A stretch of DNA of 64,000 bases from Ustilago trichophora (Eukaryota; Basidiomycota; Ustilaginomycetes; Ustilaginales; Ustilaginaceae): the NCBI GenBank assembly GCA_900323505.1, contig OOIN01000033.1, positions 248,001-312,000 on the forward strand. Reading direction: 5' to 3'. Below the pieces are notes generated by a model. The model did no database searches. It was not told the origin of the DNA and saw only the letters and a program-made list of their open reading frames with translations. Below, piece after piece: positions 19,749-28,352 of the stretch. A program made the translations under genes and the position numbers. Within the stretch, counting starts at the first letter, position 1; each line of letters opens with the position of its first letter.

Positions 19749-22559
19749 ATGGCAGCCGTCGCGCCATCCACTTCAATTCTAGCCGTCGGCCAAGGCGCAC
19801 CCTCGAGGAAGCACAGTGCCTCTTCCTCCCAACCCAGCACTACCGAGCGCATGACGGCCCGCAAGCTCTTTGGTCGCCCTCGTAAGGCGGTACCCTCTAC
19901 ATCCGAGCTCAGCTCGGATGTGGATTCGAATGGGCACACCAATGGTGGATATGCATCTTCGCCTTTCCACTCCAACTACGCCTCTACCAATGCGCCAAGT
20001 CACCAAGACGATGCGGACGACAAGATCTTCAGCAGCCGCGATACCAACCTCTCGACTTCGGCGCTGAGCAGTGTCAGTACCGCTTCGCGCACTTCGCGAT
20101 TCTTTCGCAGGTTCGGGCGTCAAAAACCCCCACCCGTTCCTTCGCTCCCACCTGCGTTGGTGCTCGATCTGGATGCTGGCACCGCCGTGCCTCGCTCGTC
20201 GCATGCTGCCGCTGTCGGGACGGCATCAGCTGGGCGTAGCAATCACATCATGACAGGCTCGAGCCAGCCACCGACTGCAGCAGCCGCCATCATTGCCCAA
20301 TCCAACGCCGCCTATGCCGTTGCCGAGACCATCCCCAAACCCAAAGGCATCCAGCGCAAAAAAATGCTCGAAGCAATCACCAACGCCCGTATCAACGTCG
20401 GCCAAGCTCGCGATCTGGTCCGAATGTGCGGTCTGCAAATCCGCGAACGTGGTCTCGACACATCGGGTCTCTTCCGCCCTTTTCGCATCGCCGAATCATC
20501 CGACCACGTCTATCACATGATCCAGCTCTTCCTGCTATCGATCGACATTTCGACCTACATTGCCGTCTTTCCCATCTTGCCAGAGAATGCACTCGATCGA
20601 TTCGGCCGCAACAACACCAGCACGAGCCATGGCAACGCCAACGCCAACGGTGACCGTGGCCAAGACGCGAAAACCAAAGTAGCGCACGAAGAACTCGACA
20701 AGGAATTGCGCTACGCCGCCCCACATGACATTGTCTCGGTAATGAAATGGGGTTTAAGACACATGCGTCTCCGGACAACCGATTTCAACTCGAAGGATGC
20801 CGACGAGTGGTACGACGTCTTTGTTGCTGCCGAGCGCGAATCGGACTACCACGCCAGGGCGATTGCCGATCTGCTCCACCCCAAGCTGCCACAAGCGACC
20901 GCCGAGCTGCTCAGTGAAGTGTTGGACCTCATGGCTTCGGTCGCAGCGCATTCGAGTAGCAACCATATGCCTGCTTCTGCGCTGTGCAAGGTGCTCGGAT
21001 TCTGGTTGTTTGGCAGGATCGGCGTCGCACACCCCCCACCGACGGTAGATGAGCTGATCGAGGCGGTCAACAAGGCTTCTGCTATGGCTGAACATCTGTT
21101 GCTGGCACACATTCGATCACAAGCAGCTGTGACATTCTCAATGCCTCTCAGGCTGACGGAGCTGGTTCAGCGATACCCCTACATCAAGCCTGGTGCAGAG
21201 ACGCCTTCCCTCCCACCAGCCTTTGCCTCCCGCACTGTGCCTACGCTGCGTATTGATCTGCGATCTGAAAACCTTGTCGTATCTCAAGCCAAGCCCCGTT
21301 CTCCCTCTTCGACTCTCGCAGATGCGCTCGACGCCTCGGCTTCGCATAGCATCACTGGCGGCCACGGAGAAATGTGGGCGGCAGTCATGATGCAGCTCGA
21401 CCATCTTGGCTCATCGGATGGCGCCACCAGCAAAGGACATGAACTGCTCATCGACGAACACGTGCGCATCCTTCGACAGGTCGATCAAGAATTGTTCGGT
21501 GCCAATGAAGAGTCTGACGCCACCCAACAGCAGCAGCAGCAGCAGCAGAACGGTACATCATCCTTTACCAGCGCCTCGTCCTCAGCCGAAGTAAAAGCCA
21601 ACAGACGCAGATCGCAATCGCTCTCCGACCTGCGCTCCAACTTTGTTGTACCCAACACCGCCCGCCATCCCCTCGCCCCGCTCCCCGAATCCAACTCCAA
21701 CGGCACCAATACTCCTCGTGGCACGCCTCGACGCAAACCCGTCCCTTTACTTGACGCTGCGCTCCTAGCTGAGGCAGAAGCACTCGAAGTGGTCACTGAC
21801 GCCGCCCCAGTTCAACCTCAGTCGCAACTGCATTCACAACCACAACCCCAACCACAACCACAAAAGCATCAAGATCTGTTCTCTGGAGGTCTCGAACCAT
21901 CCGCATCCTGGCGCAGTTTCTCCGAGGAAGGCTTTGGAGGCATGAGTACTGCCTCTTCCGACCTATCACTTTCCGAGTTCGATCTGAAACCTGTTCAAAC
22001 TTTGCCATCCAGAAGAAGCAATAGGAGTCTGTATCGTGTTCGATCGTCCACCTCCAACTCTTCGCGGCGTCGAACTACACCTTTGTCTGCTGCACCCACC
22101 ACCAGCAGCGTGGATGGGCCTGCAAAACCGACTCATACGGTTACAGCAGCGACGTTCCCCACTATCGACCCATCGTTGGCCATTCTGTGGCAAGATACAC
22201 TGCTGGATGCTTCCCCTTGTGCCAGATTGCCACCGTTGCTGTTGGTTCAGTTGAACTCTCGTACGGCGTCAGCAATCAACGTGGATTCTCAACAGGGCGA
22301 GATGGAGATGATCCCCCGATACCCAAGTGACACTCCTTGGTTGTTGGTGGTGGAGACGATTATCCCACCACGACCTCCGACTCCCCCGATGCCGCAAGGA
22401 GGAAGAGGAGGAGAAGATGCAGAGAGGACAAGTCTCTTCGCCCCAAGTATGAAGAGCGTCAGGATGCGATTGAGGAGGGTGAGCACTGTTATTGGAAATG
22501 GTGTTGGGATGCGGAGAAAGGTCAGTGCAGGAGATCAGGGTGGGAATGTAGAGCGTTAA
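19749..22559 (+). CDS. Morphogenesis protein with Msb1/Mug8 domain
   Basis: 936 residues from ATG 19749 (the frame is open further up, but this ATG follows the leader and starts a plausible N-terminus). The Msb1/Mug8 domain, a RhoGAP-like fold, spans about 200-450. Family blocks seen are RERGLDTSGLFRPFRI, VMKWGLRHMRL, ADEWYDVFVAAE, LSEVLDLMASVAAHSSSNHM and LCKVLGFWLFGR. Msb1-type proteins work with Cdc42/Rho1 and formins in polarised growth; transfer of that role is inference from the domain. N-terminal and C-terminal parts are Ser-rich and disordered, with a CAG-encoded Gln run near residues 593-600 and a QPQPQ run near 695. The C-terminal tail is basic. The gene converges on glutamate decarboxylase. 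Confidence 0.8.
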   Translation: MAAVAPSTSILAVGQGAPSRKHSASSSQPSTTERMTARKLFGRPRKAVPSTSELSSDVDSNGHTNGGYASSPFHSNYASTNAPSHQDDADDKIFSSRDTNLSTSALSSVSTASRTSRFFRRFGRQKPPPVPSLPPALVLDLDAGTAVPRSSHAAAVGTASAGRSNHIMTGSSQPPTAAAAIIAQSNAAYAVAETIPKPKGIQRKKMLEAITNARINVGQARDLVRMCGLQIRERGLDTSGLFRPFRIAESSDHVYHMIQLFLLSIDISTYIAVFPILPENALDRFGRNNTSTSHGNANANGDRGQDAKTKVAHEELDKELRYAAPHDIVSVMKWGLRHMRLRTTDFNSKDADEWYDVFVAAERESDYHARAIADLLHPKLPQATAELLSEVLDLMASVAAHSSSNHMPASALCKVLGFWLFGRIGVAHPPPTVDELIEAVNKASAMAEHLLLAHIRSQAAVTFSMPLRLTELVQRYPYIKPGAETPSLPPAFASRTVPTLRIDLRSENLVVSQAKPRSPSSTLADALDASASHSITGGHGEMWAAVMMQLDHLGSSDGATSKGHELLIDEHVRILRQVDQELFGANEESDATQQQQQQQQNGTSSFTSASSSAEVKANRRRSQSLSDLRSNFVVPNTARHPLAPLPESNSNGTNTPRGTPRRKPVPLLDAALLAEAEALEVVTDAAPVQPQSQLHSQPQPQPQPQKHQDLFSGGLEPSASWRSFSEEGFGGMSTASSDLSLSEFDLKPVQTLPSRRSNRSLYRVRSSTSNSSRRRTTPLSAAPTTSSVDGPAKPTHTVTAATFPTIDPSLAILWQDTLLDASPCARLPPLLLVQLNSRTASAINVDSQQGEMEMIPRYPSDTPWLLVVETIIPPRPPTPPMPQGGRGGEDAERTSLFAPSMKSVRMRLRRVSTVIGNGVGMRRKVSAGDQGGNVER
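21522..21549 (+). repeat. CAG trinucleotide repeat inside Msb1-like gene
   Basis: About nine glutamine codons, mostly CAG, in the disordered region after the Msb1 domain. Likely variable in length between strains. Confidence 0.8.
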
Positions 22560-22918
22560 GTGTGCTTGGTGGGGGATAGCTTTGTATTTTGATGCGTACC
22601 AATGTATTCTTGAATATACCCCTTGTGATTCGATCTTTGACTACACACCAAACACAGTACCGATGCTCGGAACATTTTACGATTGCAAGATGTTGAAAAA
22701 AAAAAAAAAAAGGAGAGACTCAAACCGTCCTGATTGACACTCACACACTCGACTGCATCGTACAAGAGACACAACAATGAATTGAATTGCTCGCAAACGA
22801 AAAGACCTGAGACTAGGACCAAGCTTGAAACCTTTTTTTTCCTTTTTTTCTTTTTCTTTTTTTTTCGTTTTTTTTTTTTCGTTGTTTTTTTTTTTTTTTT
22901 TTTTCTCCTTTTCCTGCC
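22560..22918. other. Convergent 3' region with A- and T-tracts
   Basis: 359 bp between the ends of the Msb1-like and glutamate decarboxylase genes. It carries a run of 15 A near 22694-22710 and a strongly T-rich tract at 22830-22912. No gene; the frames across it are homopolymer artefacts. Confidence 0.7.
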
Positions 22919-24800
22919 TTAGCACTGCTTCGAGAAACCTTTTGCCTTTACACCTGAACCTTTTGGCAGACCACCCCTATGTTTGTCATGTGCAGCATTA
23001 TAATGACCAGTCGAATGCTTCTCATCCTGTGCACCTGTCGTACCCTCTGAATGCTGCTTGCTAGTAACCTCTGCCAGACGACGAAATCCCCCTTCACTTG
23101 CCTCCCTCTCCAAATTTTCCGTAATGGTAATAATATCATAAACCAATTGTTCAATCATACTTTCGCTAAGATTTTCTCGAACAACAACACGTAAGATGTC
23201 AACCTCGTCAAGATCAGGACTAAGATTGTAATTTGGTACAATCCAACCTTTAGCCCTCAAAAGAGTTTGCATCCAACGTTGCTCCAAACCAGGATTTCGA
23301 TTGCGAAAAGATTCGCTCCATCGAAAAGATACCACCGGAAGACCAGGTCGATAAGCTTCCGCACTATGTTCATTAATCTCGCCATAATGTTTACCAGTAA
23401 TCTTGCAACCCGCCTCCTTATTCAACCCTTCTGCAGTCGTAGAGGCCCAACCTTTGGACAAAGGTTTATGAATCTCGCTAAGCACCTCGTACAATCCACT
23501 CTTTTCCAAAGCGCGAGAAAGCAATCTTGCATTCTGCAGATCCGACTGCATCACGTTTCTATAACCCTCAAATCCAAGATTGATAAAGTTAAACATTTGT
23601 CCAATCACCGGATGAGCTGGTCGACTAAAGTTGAGACCAAACGAATATTCGACTGATCCGAGGTAATGCAATTCGAAGACGAGTTCCTTAGGAACCTGAT
23701 CATTGCTTCGAAAGAGGACCCAACCAAGTCCTGGATAGACCATTCCGAATTTGTGTCCCGAAGTGTTGATCGATTTAACCCGCGGCAGTTCAAAAGACCA
23801 TTTGAGATCCGGAGTGGCAAAAGGTGCAACCATAGCACCCGAAGCACCATCGACATGGATAGGGATATCGATTCCCGTCTTTGCCTGATACTCGTCCAAA
23901 AGGCGAGACATTCCTTCGACATCTTCGTAGTGACCTGTATAAGTGGATCCCAAAATGACAACCACACAAATCGTGTTCTCATCCACCATCTCGATAGCCT
24001 TGTCAATGTCAAGACAGTACCTGCTTTCCTTCGATACAGGGACCAGTCTCTCCTCGACATCAAAGTAACGAGCAAACTTCTCGATGGCTACCTGGGCATT
24101 AGATCCAAAAACCATGTTTGGTCCAGGTTCCTTAAAGCTCTTACCCTGAGCCTTGATCCGATGCTGCCAGCGTTTCTTAGCTGCGAGACAAGCAAGCATG
24201 ATGGCCTCGGAAGAACCGGTAGTAGCAACACCCATGGCTGGTTTGCGTTTTCCATCTTGATCGCGCTCCAATGGAGCCTTCCAAAGATCGGCAAGCATAG
24301 AGACACAACGTGCATGAATCGCCATGGTGGCAGGATACTCGTCTTGATCGCACATATTGATCATCATGGTTTCCGTCATGAGCTTGGTGGCTTCGGCTGG
24401 CATCCACGTGTGAACAAAAGAGGCCAAGTTGAGAGTTGGTTTACCGTCCAAGGAGAGATCCGAGTTCAGCAGCTACATTAAAAGAAGAAGAAAGAAAGGA
24501 AAAAGCCACCGAAGAAAGTGTATTTTTTGTCAGTATTTCAAAATGACGAAGGCGGACAATCCTTTGGGAAGAAGAAGGGGGGAAAGAGAAGGTGGTTACC
24601 TGATAGGTGGCCTCGGCATTGGTACCTTTTTGTGGCATCTTGTATTTTGGGATGGGTTCGGTGACATAACGACCGGCGTGGGCGCCGGAATGGTAAGCAT
24701 GCGCATGTTTACCAGAAGGATGCTCGAGTAAGCTCAAGATAGGATGATCGGCAGCTTGCTCTACGAGCTCCTCGGGGTCGATATGCTTGCTCAGAGACAT
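22919..24800 (-). CDS. GAD1: Glutamate decarboxylase (one intron)
   Basis: PLP enzyme that makes gamma-aminobutyrate and CO2 from glutamate. Exon 1 is 24600-24800 and exon 2 is 22919-24472, giving 584 residues. The 127-nt intron (24473-24599) begins GTAACC and ends ATGTAG, phase 0. Visible family features are NLASFVHTWM and INMCDQDEYP near the substrate site, TTGSSEAIMLA, HVDGASGAMVAPF with the Asp that contacts the pyridine ring, and SGHKFGMVYPGLGW at about 303-316 with the Schiff-base lysine. The C-terminus extends past the fold into a charged tail ending GFSKQC, similar in kind to fungal Gad1 tails. The enzyme is cytosolic, used in acid/oxidative stress and nitrogen use in fungi. Confidence 0.93.
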
Positions 24801-26585
24801 GATTGCTATCAGAAACTTGATGTTTTATCAAATTTGTGTGGTAGAAGGATGGGGGATGGCGCTAAAAAGGGCGGAGAGGGGGAGAAGGATGGAAAGGTAT
24901 AAAAGATGGCCTCGGATGCATTTCAAGTAGAGGGTTATATAGCGGATGGATCCAGGGCATGTCATGTCTTACTGTATAGTACTTTGTTCCTCTTTGGAGA
25001 AGCGCTGACGAGGCGGCGACGGCTAGATCGGCAAGGCAACGGCAACGGCAACGGCAACTCTCACATTGACATGCAACCCTGCAGTGTTGACACAATGTCA
25101 GCATCCAGTCAACTCAATTCAATCACAAGAGGAAAGCCAGAACAACGCAACGCTACACAACACAACACAACACCATGCACTGCAGTGCAGCGCAGGGTTC
25201 ACCTTCTTCCTGAACAAAATGTTGCACAGACCAAGCTGATTTTAAGTGCACATACCATCTCTGTCAAATTGTGCCTGCCGAACGAATCTCGATTTCGGCA
25301 CGAAACCAACGGTTTTGTCATCCCTGAATCATCGCTTTTTCTTCTTTTCTTTTTCTTTTTCTTTTTTTCAACAGATCACAACGTTTCCCGTTCTGCCTTT
25401 TTGATGTCCTTTTTTATACAGTTCCTTGTCATCCTGTGTATGTAGCAAAAGTATCCATTCGTGTGAATGGCAAGCGGGTTGTTATCCAAGTAGAACTAGA
25501 AAAGGTTATACAGTACAGTAGTGTTGTTGCAGATGGGAAAAAAAATAACAAAGAGATGTCTGTCTGATGACGCATCACTGCAGCTGACAGAAAAAGATAC
25601 AGTACTGTAGACAGGAAATCTATTTTAGCCCTGCCGCTCCTTAATTTAAGCCGCCGGTTCAGTAACCGCATCAGGTTTTTCCTGTTCGCTATTCAACACG
25701 TTTGCTTTCGGTGACCCTCTTTCAGCTTTGCTCGCAATAGTTGTGCTTGGAATGAAGGAAAGTTTCAAGAAGAGAGGCGTTTGAATACTTTGACAAGTAT
25801 GTAATATTGAATTCAGGGCGGCAGCAGCAGCAGAGTTGAAATCACGTTACAAGGCAAAACACTGCTCCAATCACACCCCGCGCTCAGTCTCGAAAGACAT
25901 CGAGTTGAGCATCAAGGCACAGAAATGAAGGTCAAGACAAATTGCAGTCAAGCCGAACGATCTGGAGTTTTGTGGGAGCCTTTTGCTGACCCCGATTTGT
26001 GATTCGATTATTATTTTTTCTTTTTTGAGCAAAGATCTCAAAACTCAAGGTTAGGATTCCCCACGCTCACCGTTTTTCACCAACAGCACACTGATCATCA
26101 AAGCAATAAGCACAATCATCACACCAGATATACTACACACTTCCTTTCCTCTCTGAAACAAGATAATAATAATGATGATCAGATTTAATCTTCCTCTCAT
26201 TTAGGGGTTGGAAAAGGGTATCAGATACATAGAACAAACCGCGGCAAGTTGTGTATAGAGCCAGACTACTCGGCACTCGGCAATGTATGAGAGAGTGTGC
26301 ATTTTAAGGATCAAGGAAAGAAGAAATGGATCGCAAGGGGAGAGAGGTCGCAGAGGATGGTACTACCTTCTGTTTGGCCGATGGAGGTGAAGGGAGCTAG
26401 CTGGAGGGAAGGATGGAAAATATCGGTAGGGATTGGATCCAACGGAAAGATGGTAGAATGAGAAGTGCAATGATGGTGCATCGTGTTGATGATGGTCGGT
26501 GGTCAAGAACGCATTTTTCTGACCAGCTCGACGTACGATTTCTTAAAAGCAGCGAGTCGGGATGGTACGACATCCAGACCCCTCC
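24801..26585. other. Long intergenic region
   Basis: 1.8 kb upstream of glutamate decarboxylase and downstream of the GPI-type gene. It contains CTGTAC-type motifs at 24970-24982, 25509-25521 and 25598-25610, a CTTTTT-rich tract near 25337-25369, and A/T-rich stretches. No supported gene. Confidence 0.5.
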
Positions 26586-27119
26586 TCAGAGCAACACCGC
26601 AGCGCCAGCAACTGCAGCCACACCAACCACAATCAATTGCATCACCGCCGTCCTGACCTCCATCACGCTTCGTGCCGCATTAGCGCTCCCCAATCCACCG
26701 AGACCCATCGTACTGCTACCTCCACTGCTTGCCCCACTTGCACTTCCGCCGCTTCCACCGCTAGTCGCCCTACCACGACTAGCGGTACTAGTAACCGTTC
26801 TGGGCTGAGCCGCACTCCCTCCTCCTCCAGTAAACGCAGCGCTAGCACCGGCAGCGGCAAGGCTGGAAATGAAGCTACTGTCCAACGTCGTAAACGTTGC
26901 CAGAGCAGGAGTACCAGCAGGAGCGGTTACGGGGGCATTCTGAGTGGCTGTAGCTACATTGGATCCTCCAGCGGTAGAACAAGAACCGAATTGGACACAG
27001 GCAGGTTGCGAATTGTCCGTTGTGAAAGGTGGTGCTCCTTGTTGGGCGCGAATGGGAGGGATGGAGGTGATGTATAGAATGGCAAGCGCTAAAATGGTGT
27101 GGATCGCGTGGCGGGTCAT
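26586..27119 (-). CDS. Small secreted, probably GPI-anchored protein
   Basis: 177 residues. It begins with a clear signal peptide (about 1-25, hydrophobic IHTILALAILYITSI, cleavage near RAQ). A short region with two cysteines (ACVQFGSC) follows, then a long Ala/Gly/Ser/Thr-rich stalk, and the protein ends in a hydrophobic segment (about 157-177, LIVVGVAAVAGAAVLL). A Ser/Gly/Asn-rich site before that segment would suit GPI attachment. It is likely displayed on the cell wall or plasma membrane. I do not recognise a family. The coding sequence is low-complexity, so homology would be hard to see. A single-exon reading from ATG 27119 fits. Confidence 0.65.
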   Translation of the reverse strand: MTRHAIHTILALAILYITSIPPIRAQQGAPPFTTDNSQPACVQFGSCSTAGGSNVATATQNAPVTAPAGTPALATFTTLDSSFISSLAAAGASAAFTGGGGSAAQPRTVTSTASRGRATSGGSGGSASGASSGGSSTMGLGGLGSANAARSVMEVRTAVMQLIVVGVAAVAGAAVLL

Positions 27120-27203
27120 CTTGGTTTAAAGGTGGGGTTGTTTTGAGGCCTGCAACCCACGTTGTCGAGTACTTGCGGGAAATGGTCTCGACGGTCAACT
27201 TGA

Positions 27204-27259
27204 CAACGACGACGACGACGACGACGACGACGACAGCGACAATGATGATGATGATGATG
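27204..27259. repeat. ACG then ATG trinucleotide repeats
   Basis: Adjacent microsatellites just upstream of the GPI-type gene start. Confidence 0.85.
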
Positions 27260-27461
27260 GTCAAGAAGCAAACCCCTTGTCACCTTTTGATTTGTGATGT
27301 GGATGGGGAAACAAACACCACCAAGCCAAGCCAAATCCGGGGACGAATTGCCGCCTTGCTAACTTACTGTACTGTACAGTACTGTATTTCACTGATCTCT
27401 TTAGGCGAGTTTTCTTTTTGGACGACAATTTCAAGCTCCGCACAGTCAAGATGTCGGGGTA

Positions 27462-27465
27462 ATTT
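27462..27465. repeat. Target-site duplication, left copy
   Basis: ATTT before the left LTR matches ATTT at 33267-33270. It is AATTT if the LTR is taken one base shorter. Confidence 0.65.
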
Positions 27466-27553
27466 TGTTGTGCGATTACGCGTTCGAGTTAGAGGCCAAG
27501 GGGAATGTGGTTTGATTGCAAGGAACGCGCGCTTAGAAATTGGACTAAATACA
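27466..27553 (-). repeat. 3' LTR of gypsy element
   Basis: 88 bp, identical to 33179-33266. On the plus strand it begins TGTTG and ends ATACA, so in element direction it runs TG...CA. It retains CGCG sites, unlike the element interior. In plus orientation it lies 72 bp ahead of the antisense ORF. Confidence 0.93.
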
Positions 27554-27566
27554 CCCTCCTCTCCTT
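27554..27566 (-). other. Polypurine tract of gypsy element
   Basis: On the minus strand this reads AAGGAGAGGAGGG and touches the 3' LTR, the position expected for plus-strand DNA priming. It fixes the LTR border. Confidence 0.85.
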
Positions 27567-27625
27567 AAAGTGAACTATCCTTCTAACTACCATCTAACTA
27601 GCTCTAAGTCCAGTAATTCGCAAAA

Positions 27626-28276
27626 ATGGCTCCTACGCAATCTAACAACATGCGCGCAAAAAAACGCGTCACCATTAGGTCTAACACCGAAAATCGCGAA
27701 AATTCCGAAAATCCCATTCCGGGTCCCCAGGAGGAAAATCAGGAAAATCAGGAAAATCAAGAAATTCAGGAAAATCAGGGAAAAGAAATCCCAGCTACTC
27801 TGGTCTGCTTCAACTGCAAGGCCCAGCCCCTTCGATGCAAGCTCGAACCCGGCTCGAACAAATGCACCTACTGCAGACAGCAGACAGTCAACTGCAATGT
27901 CAATGACCAAATCCCTGCCTTCAAGCTCGAACACACTCGAACTCTTTACCTCCAGCGTCGAGCTGCTTCGAACCCCAATCGACCTGTTGGAACTGCTACG
28001 ACCCTCATCGAACCTTGGGTTCCAGCTCAAACCACCTTCAAAGGTACTGGCTCGAAGACATCGAACCCTTCAAAGCGCAAGCATGCTTCGATCGATGCTC
28101 CCCCTCCCATCGAAGTGAACGATCGAGCCAAAGACAACCTCGAAGCTATTCGAGCTAGGATCAAAGAACTCGATCAAGACATCAAGGCTATCGAAGAGAC
28201 TCGAGCTCTCTGGATCAAGCACTTCAAGGGCCTTCGAGCTGCCAATGAGCTCGAAGGCGAGGTGCCTGAGCTCTAA
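27626..28276 (+). CDS. Antisense accessory ORF with Zn2Cys6-like motif, inside gypsy element
   Basis: 216 residues, ATG 27626 to TAA 28276, on the strand opposite to Gag-Pol, between the end of Pol and the 3' LTR. The N-terminus is basic and then has ENQ repeats (about 36-52). Residues 61-90 carry six cysteines with spacing C-x2-C-x6-C-x8-C-x2-C-x6-C, which fits a fungal Zn(II)2Cys6 cluster. A Pro-rich linker with a basic SKRKHAS patch follows. Residues about 168-210 look like a coiled coil (NLEAIRARIKELDQDIKAIEETRALW). This is the order of a small fungal transcription factor. Its codons show the same TCGA preference as Gag and Pol, so it shares the history of the element. Transcription would need the LTR to work in both directions. 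I do not recognise a family; function is inference only. Confidence 0.6.
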   Translation: MAPTQSNNMRAKKRVTIRSNTENRENSENPIPGPQEENQENQENQEIQENQGKEIPATLVCFNCKAQPLRCKLEPGSNKCTYCRQQTVNCNVNDQIPAFKLEHTRTLYLQRRAASNPNRPVGTATTLIEPWVPAQTTFKGTGSKTSNPSKRKHASIDAPPPIEVNDRAKDNLEAIRARIKELDQDIKAIEETRALWIKHFKGLRAANELEGEVPEL

Positions 28277-28352
28277 TCACTTACCTGTATTTAGTTGCAC
28301 ATCGAATGTAATCGAACCTGTGTGCCAGTCTCTTGAAGAGACTCAAAACTCT

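Larger units (their letters stand above)
27120..27465. other. Intergenic region with ACG/ATG repeats
   Basis: Holds an (ACG)n run at about 27204-27236 followed by (ATG)n at 27242-27259, and a long CTGTAC-type motif at 27365-27386. It ends at the gypsy insertion. No gene. Confidence 0.6.
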
